DNA from: an uncultured Erysipelotrichaceae bacterium | GTDB lineage: Bacteria > Bacillota_I > Bacilli_A > Erysipelotrichales > Erysipelotrichaceae | NCBI GenBank assembly: GCA_944327135.1 | Contig: CALVGQ010000076.1 | Coordinates: 1 to 50,396, forward strand | Length of the DNA: 50,396 nt | Direction of reading: 5' to 3' | Shown: in pieces, positions 1 through 9,442 of the stretch | How the letters are laid out: each line of letters starts with the position of its first letter | Position numbering within the stretch: the first letter of the stretch is position 1 | Made by a program: the position numbers and the translations under genes | Notes under the pieces: generated by a model | What the model was told of the DNA's origin: nothing | Database searches by the model: none | The model's input: only the letters and a program-made list of their open reading frames with translations

Positions 1-1
1 T

Positions 2-265
2 AAAGTCCTCCTGTCTGGTCATACCAAACAGGATTACATAATCAGCTGCATCCTAAAAAAAGAGATCGTTGTTTATGCCAATCCTTATGTCTTTCGAAGC
101 CTGCACGTCGAATTGATTCACTTCATCAATTTATACGGTACGGCCATTTCCGAAGACGATGAGGAAATGATGGTATGGGTGCTGCAGATGATCTTGGCAA
201 TACATGCCAAAGAAAAGTCATCTGTCCGCCCAAAACCTGACATCCAAGCCATTTTTAAGAAGTAA
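2..265 (+). CDS. C-terminal fragment, possible mobile-element (mobilization-type) protein
   Basis: An open frame enters from the left edge and ends with TAA at 263-265, giving 87 codons without a start in the window. The fragment reads KVLLSGHTKQDYIISCILKK and continues into an EIVVYANPYVFRSLHVEL stretch, then an acidic helix and a Lys/Pro-rich tail. The 'SG.TKQDYI...L...EIVV..NP.V...L' pattern resembles small DNA-binding accessory proteins found beside relaxases or replication helicases in mobilizable elements of Firmicutes. That resemblance is from memory and is inference. The frame is open across its whole length while the other strand offers only a short overlapping frame. It faces guaA tail to tail, about 200 bases away. 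Confidence 0.5.
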   Translation, partial: KVLLSGHTKQDYIISCILKKEIVVYANPYVFRSLHVELIHFINLYGTAISEDDEEMMVWVLQMILAIHAKEKSSVRPKPDIQAIFKK

Positions 266-423
266 ACACCTGAAAGCCACTTGGTACTAGCATACGATTT
301 TTTGGCACTTTTTAGAGGTTTTTTCACAAAGTTTTGCACTTTTTGGTGCTAAAAAATGACAAAAAATGGCCTAAAATTGAAATGCGTGTTTTCAAAATGT
401 TTTCACGGGCCCAAAAGGGAACG
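266..423. other. AT-rich spacer with short repeats between fragment and guaA
   Basis: This spacer holds two related copies of a GCACTTTTT core (TTGGCACTTTTTAG at 302-315 and TTTTGCACTTTTTGG at 332-346) and a small inverted repeat, GCAC...GTGC, at 336-349. No gene is visible. It may contain the junction of an element with the guaA 3' end or a terminator for the plus-strand fragment; neither is proven. Confidence 0.3.
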
Positions 424-448
424 AAAAAAGCCCTTAAATAAAGGGCTT
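424..448 (-). terminator. guaA terminator
   Basis: On the minus strand an 8-bp stem (AAGCCCTT / AAGGGCTT, loop 436-440) is followed by a T tract (complement of 424-429). It lies 15 bases after the guaA stop codon. Confidence 0.85.
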
Positions 449-463
449 CAAGGTGATTTTGTA

Positions 464-2005
464 CTATTCGAACTCGATCGTTCCCGGCGGCTTGGATGTA
501 ATATCCAACAAGACGCGATTGACATGCGGGACCTCATTGACGATCCGGCTGGAAATGATCTGCAGCACCTCAAACGGGATCTGTGCCCAGTCCGCCGTCA
601 TGCCATCGATCGACGTTACAGCCCGGATCGCAACCGCATAATCATACGTCCGCTGATCGCCCATGACTCCCACTGAACGCATGTTGGTCAAAGCCGTACA
701 ATACTGCCAGATTTCTCGGTCCAGCTTCGCCTTGGCAATTTCTTCACGCAGGATCGCATCCGATTCCCGGACGATCTCCAGTTTCTCTTCAGTGATCTCT
801 CCCAATACCCGGATCCCTAAGCCCGGTCCTGGGAAAGGCTGACGCCAGACCATCTCATCCGGCAATCCCAGCTCGACTCCTAACGAGCGAACCTCGTCCT
901 TAAACAAGGTATTCAGCGGCTCGATCAGCTTGAACTGCATGTCCTTTGGCAATCCGCCCACATTGTGATGGGACTTGATCGTCTGGGCCGTCTTGGTTCC
1001 GCTTTCGATCACATCGGTATACAGCGTTCCCTGAGCCAGCCATTTGATGTTCTCTCCCTCGGCGATCTTTTTGATCTCCTCATCAAAGGTATACACAAAC
1101 TCGTTGCCGATGATCTTCCGCTTCTGCTCCGGATCGCTTACGCCCTGAAGCTTATCCAAGAATTTGCGGGATGCATCGATCTTGGTCAGATTCAGCTTCA
1201 TGTTGCGGCCAAACGTCTCCATCACGCTCTCTGCCTCGCCTTTGCGCAGCAGTCCATGATCGATGAACATGCAATACAGCTGATCACCGATCGCTTTGTG
1301 CAGCAATGCCGCAACGACCGAGGAATCCACTCCGCCAGACAGCGCCAAAAGCACCTTGTCCTGACCAACCTGCTCGCGGATCTTCTCGATCTGCATCTCA
1401 ATAAAATTATGCATCGACCAGTTGGCCTGTGCCTGGCAGATCTCAAACACGAAATTCTTCAGCATTGCATTGCCATATTCGGTATGCCGAACCTCCGGAT
1501 GAAACTGCACCGTATAGATCTTTTTCTCAGGATTGCTGGTGGAAGCATACAGACAGGTCGCGCTGGAGGCATCCTTGCTAAAGCCTGGAGCCAGCTGGCT
1601 CACCTGATCGCCATGGCTCATCCACACCGTCTGCGTTTTCGGCAATCCTTTAAACAGCAGCGAATCGGTTTCCACCGTGATCTCGGTCCGGCCATATTCC
1701 TTGCTGCTGCAGGCCTTGACCTTACCGCCATTCATCCAATGCGTCATCTGCATGCCATAACAGATCCCCAAGATCGGAATGCCGCTTTCAAAGATCTTCG
1801 GATCGCATCGAAAAGCATCCTTATCATACACGCTGTTTGGCCCTCCGCTGAAGATGATGCCTTTGACATCCTGCAAGGATAGGATCTCCTTCAGCGTCAT
1901 CGTATTCGGATGCAGCTCGCTGTAAACGCCAAACTCCCGGATCCGGCGGGCAATCAGCTGATTGTATTGACTTCCGAAATCCAGAACAATAATTTTATCT
2001 GCCAT
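464..2005 (-). CDS. guaA: GMP synthase (glutamine-hydrolysing)
   Basis: 513 residues, the normal length. It converts XMP to GMP using ATP and glutamine in the cytosol, the last step of guanine nucleotide synthesis. The N-terminal class I glutamine amidotransferase domain shows the catalytic Cys82 in GICYGMQ and the His169/Glu171 pair in FHPEVRH. The ATP pyrophosphatase domain follows with the P-loop SGGVDSS at 223-229, and the dimerisation domain ends in the family signature PPGTIEFE. The ATG follows a GAGGTG ribosome site. A terminator separates it from the purine permease upstream, so it probably has its own promoter in the 90-base gap. The guaA 3' end is a known integration site for genomic islands, which matters here because a possible mobile-element fragment lies just beyond it. 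Confidence 0.97.
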   Translation of the reverse strand: MADKIIVLDFGSQYNQLIARRIREFGVYSELHPNTMTLKEILSLQDVKGIIFSGGPNSVYDKDAFRCDPKIFESGIPILGICYGMQMTHWMNGGKVKACSSKEYGRTEITVETDSLLFKGLPKTQTVWMSHGDQVSQLAPGFSKDASSATCLYASTSNPEKKIYTVQFHPEVRHTEYGNAMLKNFVFEICQAQANWSMHNFIEMQIEKIREQVGQDKVLLALSGGVDSSVVAALLHKAIGDQLYCMFIDHGLLRKGEAESVMETFGRNMKLNLTKIDASRKFLDKLQGVSDPEQKRKIIGNEFVYTFDEEIKKIAEGENIKWLAQGTLYTDVIESGTKTAQTIKSHHNVGGLPKDMQFKLIEPLNTLFKDEVRSLGVELGLPDEMVWRQPFPGPGLGIRVLGEITEEKLEIVRESDAILREEIAKAKLDREIWQYCTALTNMRSVGVMGDQRTYDYAVAIRAVTSIDGMTADWAQIPFEVLQIISSRIVNEVPHVNRVLLDITSKPPGTIEFE

Positions 2006-2032
2006 ACATTCACCTCGTAATCATTTTAACCA

Positions 2033-2068
2033 AGAAAACCAAAGATTACAATTCCTCTTTGGTTTTCC
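2033..2068 (-). terminator. Terminator after the purine permease
   Basis: An 11-bp perfect stem, AAAACCAAAGA (complement of 2056-2066) with TCTTTGGTTTT (complement of 2035-2045), lies between the permease stop and guaA. The trailing T run is short, so termination may be partial. Confidence 0.7.
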
Positions 2069-2095
2069 GTTTTATTTATTCTATTTTTATTGGAT

Positions 2096-3418
2096 CTATT
2101 TGCAGAAATACAGGATAAAGACTACGATCAGACCCCAGCAGATCGGGCTGATTTCCTTCGCTCTTCCGCTGCAAACCATCGTCAAGCCAAAAATGATGAA
2201 GCCCAACGCCAAGCCATCAGAAATTGAATACGCCAGCACCATGAACAGGATCGTAATAAACGCACATGCTGCAATTGCCGTATCGTTCCAATCGATTTCC
2301 TTCAGCTGCTTAGACATCAGAATTCCAACCACAAAGATTGCCGGAGCTGTAACGGCATTGACCGCAACGCTCAAGATCAGCGGGCTTAAAAAGATCGACA
2401 AGATAAAGCAGATTCCTGTTACCACTGCCGTCAGACCGGTCCGTCCGCCAGCAGCTACTCCTGCTCCGGATTCTACAAAGGAGGTCACGGTCGAAGTTCC
2501 CAAAGCAGCTCCGACCACGGTGCCGACCGAATCCGCCAGCAAGGCCTTTTCAATGTTTTCCATTTCTCCGTTTTCATCGACCAGCCCGATGTTGTTGCCC
2601 ACGGCCACCAGCGTTCCCGCGGTATCAAAGAAATCCACAAACAAGAAGCTAAAGACGACCACAAACCAGTTGGAATGACCAAACAGCCCCGCAAAGCCTC
2701 TAGCAAAGGCACCGGCCGTATCCATCGTAAAATCCGTCGTCAAAAGGGAAGAAGGCAGCTGCGGCATGCCCGGAACGCCCACCATCGAAAGCAGGATTCC
2801 GACCACCGCCGTGATCACCAAACCATAAAACGGCGCTGCATTGACCCCCTTGACCATCAGGGCAATCGTCACCAGAATTCCAAATACCGCTAACAGCACC
2901 GCCGGATCCTTCAGATTTCCCAGTGCGACAAAGGTCGATTCATCTGCTACGATGATCGCTGCATTCTTCAAGGCAATAAAGGCAATGAAAAAGCCGATTC
3001 CAGCCCCGATAGCCAGCTTCATGTTCTTCGGGATCGAATTGATGATTAGCTTGCGGATCCCGGTCACCGAAATCACAATAAAGATCACGCCTGAAACAAA
3101 GACGGCGGCCAGTGCTTCTTCAAAAGTATAGCCGTATTGAAGACAGACCGTATAGGTAAACAGGGCATTGACTCCCATTCCCGGAGCCAAAGCGACCGGA
3201 TAGTTCGCCAACAATCCCATCAAGATACTGGCAATCGCCGAAGAAATCGCCGTTGCCAGGAAAACCGAAGCGGGATTCATCCCCGTCAAATCACCGCCCA
3301 GAATATTCGGGTTGACGCCCAGAATGTACGCCATGGCCAAAAATGTGGTCAATCCAGCAACAATTTCTGTACGAACCGTCGTGTGTTTGCTATGAAGCTT
3401 GAAAATCTTCTCTAACAT
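2096..3418 (-). CDS. NCS2-family guanine/hypoxanthine permease (PbuG-like)
   Basis: 440 residues starting at MLEKIFKLH; a longer in-frame reading would run through the riboswitch terminator and is rejected. It is an integral membrane purine importer of the AzgA/PbuG branch of NCS2. The N-terminal signature RTEIVAGLTTFLAMAYILGVNP is followed by the alternating hydrophobic segments of the family, the DFFDTAGT motif in the middle, and the TVTSFVESGAGVAAGGRTGLT region that lines the substrate site. It is controlled by a purine riboswitch of the guanine type directly upstream, which supports guanine or hypoxanthine as substrate. Its neighbours guaA and pyrG place it in a nucleotide supply region. 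Confidence 0.93.
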   Translation of the reverse strand: MLEKIFKLHSKHTTVRTEIVAGLTTFLAMAYILGVNPNILGGDLTGMNPASVFLATAISSAIASILMGLLANYPVALAPGMGVNALFTYTVCLQYGYTFEEALAAVFVSGVIFIVISVTGIRKLIINSIPKNMKLAIGAGIGFFIAFIALKNAAIIVADESTFVALGNLKDPAVLLAVFGILVTIALMVKGVNAAPFYGLVITAVVGILLSMVGVPGMPQLPSSLLTTDFTMDTAGAFARGFAGLFGHSNWFVVVFSFLFVDFFDTAGTLVAVGNNIGLVDENGEMENIEKALLADSVGTVVGAALGTSTVTSFVESGAGVAAGGRTGLTAVVTGICFILSIFLSPLILSVAVNAVTAPAIFVVGILMSKQLKEIDWNDTAIAACAFITILFMVLAYSISDGLALGFIIFGLTMVCSGRAKEISPICWGLIVVFILYFCK

Positions 3419-3440
3419 ACTGCTCCCCTTCCTTAAAATT

Positions 3441-3470
3441 GAAAAGGCGCTTTTTCCCACAAAAGCGCCT
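3441..3470 (-). terminator. Expression-platform terminator of the purine riboswitch
   Basis: On the minus strand the stem GGCGCTTTT / AAAAAGCGCC with loop GTGGG is followed by a T-rich tract (complement of 3436-3444). It lies between the aptamer and the permease start, the layout of a transcriptional OFF switch. Confidence 0.85.
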
Positions 3471-3482
3471 GAAAAGCCTTTT

Positions 3483-3547
3483 GTTGTAGTGTGATCTTCT
3501 GGCGTCACGTAGAAACTTTTGTAACCATTCCATACAAAATATACAAC
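3483..3547 (-). promoter_or_regulatory. Purine riboswitch aptamer, guanine type
   Basis: Read on the minus strand, P1 is GUUGUA/UACAAC. P2 is UUUUGUA/UACAAAA capped by a loop ending in AUGG. J2/3 carries the invariant GUUUCUAC. P3 is a short GUGA/UCAC stem whose loop contains CC able to pair with the GG of the P2 loop. J3/1 reads ACUA, with a C at the specificity position (position 74 in the known aptamers), which predicts guanine/hypoxanthine rather than adenine. P3 is weaker than usual, about 4 bp. A terminator follows and then the permease gene. Confidence 0.88.
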
Positions 3548-3586
3548 CAAAATACTTATTTAGTATACTCGTTTCAAAATTTGAAA

Positions 3587-5295
<1,709 letters not shown>

Positions 5296-5340
5296 GCCGA
5301 TGCCTCCTTCGTCTCATCCATTCCTGATTTAACGAGAGGA

Positions 5341-5368
5341 ATTATAGCGCAGTTTTTTCTCACTTCAA
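5341..5368 (-). promoter_or_regulatory. pyrG promoter
   Basis: A perfect -10 TATAAT (complement of 5341-5346) and a -35 TTGAAG (complement of 5363-5368) are separated by 16 bases. Transcription would start near 5334, about 40 bases before the leader peptide ATG. The first transcribed bases are not the GGG run needed for reiterative CTP-sensing initiation. Confidence 0.75.
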
Positions 5369-5406
5369 TAGGTTTTTATTGGAATTTTCCAATTTTTGAA
5401 AATAGT

Positions 5407-5450
5407 TTCTGAAATATTGTCAACAAGTTACTTGACAACATTTTCAGAAA
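5407..5450. repeat. 44-base extended inverted repeat
   Basis: Two arms, TTTCTGAAA-TA-TTGTCAA and the reverse complement of TTGACAA-CAT-TTTCAGAAA, face each other around a short centre that itself contains CAAG-TTA-CTTG. It sits between the pyrG promoter and the candidate small RNA, and its right arm provides the -35 TTGACA of the small RNA promoter. It could be an operator for both divergent transcripts. Confidence 0.6.
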
Positions 5451-5460
5451 AGATTAAACT
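5432..5460 (+). promoter_or_regulatory. Promoter of the candidate small RNA
   Basis: A consensus -35 TTGACA (5432-5437), a 17-base spacer and a -10 TAAACT (5455-5460, four of six matches) predict a start near 5466-5468. That is exactly where the first hairpin of the candidate RNA begins. Confidence 0.6.
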
Positions 5461-5466
5461 ACTTCC

Positions 5467-5580
5467 ATAAATACTTTCCCGAGTATTTATAAAGAAAAAT
5501 GTGTTTTAAATACCTTATCCTGTTTCTTCTTTTTCCCGTAAACACATTTTTCGAAAAGACCCTTTCCCGTGGGTCTTTTT
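5467..5580 (+). ncRNA. Candidate small RNA with three UUUCCCG-bearing hairpins
   Basis: This stretch has no plausible gene of its own but reads as a compact RNA of about 114 bases. Hairpin 1 is a perfect 9-bp stem (5467-5475 with 5482-5490) whose loop shows UUCCCG. Hairpin 2 pairs AAATGTGTTT (5497-5506) with AAACACATTT (5540-5549) and carries UUUCCCG at 5532-5538 in its large loop. Hairpin 3 is an intrinsic terminator, AAAAGACCC / GGGTCTTTTT, with loop UUUCCCGU (5563-5570) and a T tract. The heptamer TTTCCCG occurs three times (5475, 5532, 5563), each time in or at a loop. C-rich UCCC loops are the hallmark of Staphylococcus Rsa RNAs and RoxS/RsaE, which pair with ribosome binding sites. Homology to those families is not claimed. 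Confidence 0.6.
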
Positions 5581-5590
5581 ATTTGCATTC

Positions 5591-5616
5591 AAAAAGCGCC
5601 GTTCTTGCGGCGCTTT
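5591..5616 (-). terminator. Terminator of the CcdA-thioredoxin gene
   Basis: The stem AAAGCGCC / GGCGCTTT (5593-5600 with 5609-5616) follows the stop codon by three bases on the minus strand and is followed by a T5 tract. Confidence 0.85.
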
Positions 5617-5618
5617 CT

Positions 5619-6752
5619 TTATTCTCCCTGCATCTGCTCAAAAATATCCAGAACCGTTGCTTTATCCAAATAGCCTGGTGCATAGCCATAAAACTCCCCA
5701 TCGGCCTGCACGAAGAAATTATTCGGATAAGCGCTGATTCCATAGGTCCGGAATACCTCCCCGTTTTCATCAAACAATACCGGAAACGTATAACCCATTT
5801 CATCGAGCCAAGCGATGATCTCTTCTTTGGACAGATCACTGCCGCCCGGCTGGATCACTCCCAGCAAAACCACTTCATCCTGTTCCTCATAAAGCTCCTG
5901 GATGTGCACCAGCTCGGCCTTGCAATAGCCGCACCAGGTCGCAAAAAAAGTCATCATCACCGGTTTTCCGGAATACTCGGAAAGCGTATGCGTACGCCCA
6001 TACTGATCCTCTAACGTAAAGTCATACGGATTATCCGTATTTTCCTGCTGGGCCGTTTCCGACTGCACCGCCGAAACGCTGCGAAAGCCTTCATTCATCA
6101 TGAAAATTCCCATGATCACCAGCAGGATCCCGCCCACTTTCACCATCGTCTCTAGCAGCTTCTGTTTGCTTCTAAGCAGCTTTAATGCCTGATTGGACAA
6201 CAGCCCCAGCAGCAAAAATGGAATTAAGAACCCCGCCGCATAACAAAAGATCATGACCGTTCCCTGCATGCCGCCCGCTTGGGCCGCCAGCAGGATCACG
6301 CTGCTTAGCGCCGGACCAATGCAGGGAGTCCAGGCAAAGCTGAACAGAAAGCCCATCAGAAAAGCCGTCATTCCATTCATCTTCTGCACATTCAAGACCT
6401 TCGGCAGCCGATGCTCCCGCATCAGCCACGGGATCTGGATCACATTCAGCTGCAAAAGTCCCATCAAAACCACAAACACGCCGCCCAAGATCGTCAACTG
6501 CAGCTTCCAGCGGGCAAACAGGTTGGATGCACTCACCGCCGTCAAGGCCAGCACAAAGAAGGTCATCGTGATTCCCAGCACAAAAAACAGTGTATACCAC
6601 AAGATCGAAGAACGCTTATAGCGGATCGTTCCATCCGGCGCCACCTGCTTGGCATTCTGGCTCAAATACCCGATATAAAGCGGAAGGATCGGCAGCACAC
6701 AGGGGCTAAAGACCGAAAGAAATCCTTCCGAAAAAAGCAGAAATAATTTCAT
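5619..6752 (-). CDS. CcdA-like thiol-disulfide transporter fused to a TlpA-like thioredoxin
   Basis: 377 residues from the ATG at 6752. An ATG two codons earlier sits only two bases from the AAGGAG site, so the second is favoured. Residues 1-220 are the DsbD-beta/CcdA membrane domain with its paired cysteines in FSPCVLP (Cys18) and TPCIGP (Cys144). After a linker, residues 240-377 form an extracytoplasmic thioredoxin-like domain with the redox motif WCGYC (Cys274, Cys277) inside MTFFATWCGYCKAEL. The protein should carry electrons from cytosolic thioredoxin across the membrane to its own external redox domain, as in methionine sulfoxide or cytochrome maturation systems. No such partner gene lies nearby. 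It follows uppP by 12 bases and may share its transcript. Confidence 0.9.
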   Translation of the reverse strand: MKLFLLFSEGFLSVFSPCVLPILPLYIGYLSQNAKQVAPDGTIRYKRSSILWYTLFFVLGITMTFFVLALTAVSASNLFARWKLQLTILGGVFVVLMGLLQLNVIQIPWLMREHRLPKVLNVQKMNGMTAFLMGFLFSFAWTPCIGPALSSVILLAAQAGGMQGTVMIFCYAAGFLIPFLLLGLLSNQALKLLRSKQKLLETMVKVGGILLVIMGIFMMNEGFRSVSAVQSETAQQENTDNPYDFTLEDQYGRTHTLSEYSGKPVMMTFFATWCGYCKAELVHIQELYEEQDEVVLLGVIQPGGSDLSKEEIIAWLDEMGYTFPVLFDENGEVFRTYGISAYPNNFFVQADGEFYGYAPGYLDKATVLDIFEQMQGE

Positions 6753-6764
6753 TGTCATCGCTCC

Positions 6765-7589
6765 TTAAAAAAGCACCGTCACCAGCACGATCGCTCCCAG
6801 CACGATCCGATAGACGCCAAAAATCTTAAAATTATGCCGGCGGATATAATCCATCAAAAAGCGGATCGCAATCACCGAAACCACAAACGCCACCAGCACA
6901 CCGGTCAATACCGTAGCCCAGGCCAGCGAATTCATCACCACGTTCATTTTAATAATTTTCAATAGACTGGCTCCGGCCATGACCGGCACCGCCAGAAAAA
7001 ATGAAAATTCTGCCGCCACTGTCCGGGAAGTTCCCAACAGCACCGCCCCCAAGATCGTCGCCCCGGAACGCGAGGTCCCCGGAATCAAAGCCAACGCCTG
7101 AAAACAGCCGATCAGCAAAGCCGTTTTATAATCCAGATCCTCAAAGGAGCGGATCGTCGGCCGCCGCCGCTGGCTTTCAATCACTAAAAACAGCACGCCA
7201 TACACGATCAGCATCAGTGCGATTACTTCCGGTCCATGCAGATAGGCATCGATCACATCATCCAAAAGGATCCCGGCAACTCCCGCCGGAATGACTCCAA
7301 CGATCACCTTGCCCCACAAATTCAGCGTTTCCTGTTTTTCCTGCGGATTCTTCCGCGAAGAAAACGGATTCAGCTTATGAAAATACAGGACCGCGACTGC
7401 CAGGATCGATCCAAACTGGATTACCACCATAAACATGTTCACAAAGCTCGTGTTCATCACCGGATCCTCAAAGACGCTCAGCTTCATCAGCTCATCTACC
7501 AGCAGCATATGACCGGTGCTGCTGATCGGCAGCCACTCCGTAATGCCCTGAACGATCCCCAGGATCACCGCTTTGACTATTTCCATCAT
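6765..7589 (-). CDS. uppP: Undecaprenyl-diphosphatase (BacA/UppP)
   Basis: 274 residues from MMEIVKAVILG, close to the 273 of E. coli UppP. An upstream in-frame ATG is rejected because the AAGGTG ribosome site lies after it. The integral membrane enzyme dephosphorylates undecaprenyl diphosphate to recycle the lipid carrier of cell wall synthesis, and its overproduction gives bacitracin resistance. The first catalytic motif is seen in GIVQGITEWLPISSTGH and the second, PGTSRSGAT, in the middle. At least seven hydrophobic segments follow the family pattern. It leads a two-gene unit with the CcdA-thioredoxin fusion. Confidence 0.95.
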   Translation of the reverse strand: MMEIVKAVILGIVQGITEWLPISSTGHMLLVDELMKLSVFEDPVMNTSFVNMFMVVIQFGSILAVAVLYFHKLNPFSSRKNPQEKQETLNLWGKVIVGVIPAGVAGILLDDVIDAYLHGPEVIALMLIVYGVLFLVIESQRRRPTIRSFEDLDYKTALLIGCFQALALIPGTSRSGATILGAVLLGTSRTVAAEFSFFLAVPVMAGASLLKIIKMNVVMNSLAWATVLTGVLVAFVVSVIAIRFLMDYIRRHNFKIFGVYRIVLGAIVLVTVLF

Positions 7590-7642
7590 TTTTATCACCT
7601 TCGCCATTATACCACATTCTATTCTTCTGTCCGCCCTAAAAT

Positions 7643-7671
7643 GAAGAAACGCTCCGATCGGAGCGTTTTCT
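7643..7671 (-). terminator. Terminator of the pyrophosphatase gene
   Basis: A perfect 9-bp stem, AAACGCTCC / GGAGCGTTT around GATC (7647-7667). It follows the stop codon directly; the flanks are T-rich on both strands. Confidence 0.8.
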
Positions 7672-9303
7672 TTACATGTTTTTCAACAGATTCGACAGCC
7701 GCGGTACCAGCTGCTGTTTGCGGGAGATGATATCATGATCATAACCGCTGCTGGCATCAAAAACCGTAGCAATCAGCTCATTCATCAGATACGAAAGCGG
7801 TCCGCTATACACAAACATCGTTCCCTCGGCCATGACATGCGTAAACATCATGATCATCAGATCGATGCTCTTTTCCTCCTGCTCCTTCTGCAGGGTTTCC
7901 TTAAATCGCGGGATCAGCTTCTGGATGTCTTCCACATTGCGGTAATTGGTTTGTCCGATCGCGATCCGGTATTTTCCAATCTCATAATTCTTCAAGTCAC
8001 GATTCAGGATCTGACTTGGCGTGGCATCCTTCAATGCCACCGATGCGCTCAGCATTTCCATGGCATAGCTGTTCAGATCGACCCCTGCCAGCGTTGCCAG
8101 CTCCTGAGCTGCCTGAATATCAAACGGCGTCGTCGTTTTGGATTTAAAATTCAATGTATCCGAAATGATCGCGCTCAGCATGATCCCAGCCATCGCCGGA
8201 TCCGGCGTAATCCCATTTTCCTTATACAGCTGAGCAATAATGCTGCAGGTACAGCCGCAGCGCTGATTGCGGTAAAAGATCGGCTTGGTTGTTTCAATGT
8301 TGCCAATATGATGATGATCGATGATCTCCTCGACCTCGGCATCATCGATGTTGTTGATCGTCTGCATTTTCGAGCTGTGATCCACTAAGATAAATTTCTT
8401 CGGTTCATATTTCAGCAAATGATACCGGGAAACCGCTCCAACAATGTTGCCCTCTTCATCCAGCACCGGATAGCTGCGGTAGCGTGTGTTAGCGATCTTC
8501 TTGCTGATATCATCAACGTACTCGCTATCCTGATAGGTAATCACCGATTTGGTCATGATGCTGTCGATCGGGAACGATTCATTGATCACGCGGGCTACCT
8601 TCATCGTATCATTCGGCGTCTGAATGATCGCACACTCCATCTTTTTAGCGAATTTCAAGACCTCCGGGGTCACCTCATGGCCGCAGGTGATCACCAGGCA
8701 CTTGGCTCCGGCCTCGATCAGCTTTTTCTGCTTACGGGAGTCATCCGAAAGGATACAGATGCTTCCACGAAAAGAAGCCAGATAATCCGCATCATTGTTC
8801 AAGGTCACAATAAAAATCTTGCCATTGTTACCAAAATGCTCCACCGGACAAACCACTTCTCCGCCAATTGTTTGCGCAATCGAATCCAACGAGGCCTTTC
8901 TCATCAGATCCTCCAGCTCCTCATCCAGCATCAGCCGGATCAGAGCCAAATTGGACGTGGAGACGATTCCGATCAGCTTTTGATGCTCATCCACCACAAA
9001 CAGCGATTTATTCTTTAATACAAACAGCTTTTCCCAGGCTTCCTTCATCGAACATTTGGCACTGACGATCGTCGGCTTATCCATCTCGATATCCTTAAGC
9101 TGGCTGCGGGCATCCGTCAAAAGCAGCGGATTCATCAGATCAAACCGCTTTAAAACAAATTTGGTTTCTTCATTCAGCGGCCCCAGCCGGCAGGCCACCG
9201 CATCCATCCCCAATTTCTGCTTCAGATTGGCATACGCCAACGCAGAACAGATCGAATCTGTATCCGGATTTTTGTGACCGACCACATACACCTTTTCTTT
9301 CAT
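7672..9303 (-). CDS. ppaC: CBS/DRTGG-domain manganese-dependent inorganic pyrophosphatase (family II)
   Basis: 543 residues; plain family II enzymes are about 310, and the extra length is the regulatory insert of the CBS-PPase subgroup. The DHH catalytic domain begins VVGHKNPDTDSICSALAYA and resumes near residue 310 with IIDHHHIGN, both metal-binding motifs. The DHHA2 domain ends with the substrate-binding SRKQQLVP. Between them are a first CBS motif (KPTIVSAKCSMKEAWEKL), a DRTGG-like domain, and a second CBS motif ending GAVSRYHLLKY. In characterised members adenine nucleotides bind the CBS pair (AMP/ADP inhibit, ATP and diadenosine polyphosphates activate); that is family knowledge. It hydrolyses the diphosphate released by nucleotide and polymer synthesis. 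Confidence 0.95.
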   Translation of the reverse strand: MKEKVYVVGHKNPDTDSICSALAYANLKQKLGMDAVACRLGPLNEETKFVLKRFDLMNPLLLTDARSQLKDIEMDKPTIVSAKCSMKEAWEKLFVLKNKSLFVVDEHQKLIGIVSTSNLALIRLMLDEELEDLMRKASLDSIAQTIGGEVVCPVEHFGNNGKIFIVTLNNDADYLASFRGSICILSDDSRKQKKLIEAGAKCLVITCGHEVTPEVLKFAKKMECAIIQTPNDTMKVARVINESFPIDSIMTKSVITYQDSEYVDDISKKIANTRYRSYPVLDEEGNIVGAVSRYHLLKYEPKKFILVDHSSKMQTINNIDDAEVEEIIDHHHIGNIETTKPIFYRNQRCGCTCSIIAQLYKENGITPDPAMAGIMLSAIISDTLNFKSKTTTPFDIQAAQELATLAGVDLNSYAMEMLSASVALKDATPSQILNRDLKNYEIGKYRIAIGQTNYRNVEDIQKLIPRFKETLQKEQEEKSIDLMIMMFTHVMAEGTMFVYSGPLSYLMNELIATVFDASSGYDHDIISRKQQLVPRLSNLLKNM

Positions 9304-9396
9304 GATCTCACCTGCTTCTTTTTGTTTCTCTTCTTTATCATCATACTTGATTCAAGGCTAAAATTCAAGGCATCTGCCGTCAAACCCAGATCCTTG

Positions 9397-9432
9397 AAAA
9401 AAAGAAGAAGCGAAATTTGCCGCTTCTTTTTC
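9397..9432 (-). terminator. Terminator of the aminopeptidase gene
   Basis: The stem AAGAAGCG / CGCTTCTT (9405-9412 with 9421-9428) is followed on the minus strand by a long T tract. It lies 15 bases after the stop codon. Confidence 0.85.
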
Positions 9433-9442
9433 CATGTTTCTT

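Noticed and set aside
965-1882. A 305-codon plus-strand frame opposite guaA
   Set aside because: It is the complement of a clear GMP synthase gene, has no ribosome site and a His/Leu/Arg-rich composition typical of antisense shadows.
3419-3550. Longer start for the purine permease
   Set aside because: The extension would translate the riboswitch aptamer and terminator; the ATG at 3418 follows a proper ribosome site and matches family length.
5467-5580. Reading the three-hairpin RNA on the minus strand as a CsrA-type sponge with GGGA loops
   Set aside because: On the minus strand there is no fitting promoter, and the terminator hairpin would come at the 5' end. The plus-strand reading has promoter, 5' hairpin and terminator in the right order.
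5499-6014. A plus-strand frame that starts in the candidate small RNA and runs opposite the thioredoxin domain
   Set aside because: No ribosome site is present, the frame passes through two terminators, and most of it is the complement of a real gene.
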